This document shows positions 29,877-29,924 of a DNA stretch of 29,924 nucleotides, piece by piece. The stretch's first letter is position 1. Each line of letters opens with the position of its first letter. Both the position numbers and the translations under genes were made by a program. The stretch is from a virus. The stretch is from positions 1 through 29,924 of IMG/VR virus record IMGVR_UViG_3300027980_000085, one strand, 5' to 3'. The notes under the pieces are model-generated. The model was given only the letters and a program-made list of their open reading frames with translations. It made no database searches and had not been told where the DNA came from.

Positions 29877-29924
29877 CCTGTTTGTCTACCTCCTGCACAT
29901 ATCGAGCCTTAGGTCGCGGCTGCG
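29857..29924 (-). CDS. 3' end of a gene running off the right edge
   Basis: Read on the minus strand from the right edge, one frame stays open for 22 codons and ends at TAA 29859-29857; its final residues are RYVQEVDKQDDGENL. The other two frames close sooner. It is probably the C-terminal end of a gene upstream of the terminase; nothing can be said of its function. Confidence 0.45.
   Translation of the reverse strand, partial: QPRPKARYVQEVDKQDDGENL

Noticed and set aside
1-29924. CRISPR array, insertion sequence, integrase or attachment site
   Set aside because: No regularly spaced repeats, transposase or recombinase motifs, or terminal repeats were found by eye.

Overview
The window is part of a double-stranded DNA bacteriophage with a short (podovirus-type) tail. 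From right to left on the minus strand it carries terminase small and large subunits, portal, scaffold-like protein, a head-decoration candidate, major capsid protein, a head-to-tail adaptor, a nozzle-like tail tube protein, two very large internal virion (ejection-type) proteins, fibre proteins and a lysis cassette. No long-tail genes (sheath, tail tube, tape measure), integrase or repressor were seen. Codon use is ordinary, and TAA, TAG and TGA all act as stops.

Layout. Positions 1-4734 (+ strand) are an early or accessory block: the end of an unrecognised gene, a structured RNA leader, an SF2 helicase, a small phage nuclease-like protein and about a dozen tightly packed small ORFs, several too short for normal gene calling. 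It ends in a candidate four-hairpin small RNA (about 4347-4456) with its own promoter and terminator. At 4735-4880 the two transcription directions converge on a second RNA-like fold and a strong terminator for the minus strand. Positions 4881-8040 (-) are a lysis region with a lysozyme-like muramidase/transglycosylase, an NlpC/P60-like hydrolase, a papain-like cysteine peptidase, two or three holin-like membrane proteins and an exported coiled-coil protein. Positions 8043-12118 hold exported or fibre proteins. Positions 12155-12286 hold one small membrane-protein gene on the opposite strand. Positions 12289-29767 are virion morphogenesis and packaging genes. The tail end of another gene runs off the right edge.

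Expression style is distinctive. Almost no gene has a Shine-Dalgarno sequence; 4490 is the clear exception. Many neighbours meet as TAA-T-ATG or TAG-T-ATG, suggesting termination-reinitiation. Several genes have a -10 hexamer only 6 or 8 bases before the ATG, as expected for leaderless mRNA, often with an extended TGC-TAnnnT form.

Host: unknown. Leaderless or non-SD starts, Sec-signal-bearing fibre proteins with repeated VGIGT-type motifs, and papain-like peptidases recall what I have seen in Patescibacteria (CPR) genomes and their phages. This is inference from memory, not a search result. Five late proteins carry N-terminal signal or anchor segments and an even number of cysteines, which is unusual for virion genes and is the most system-like feature of the window together with the small RNA.
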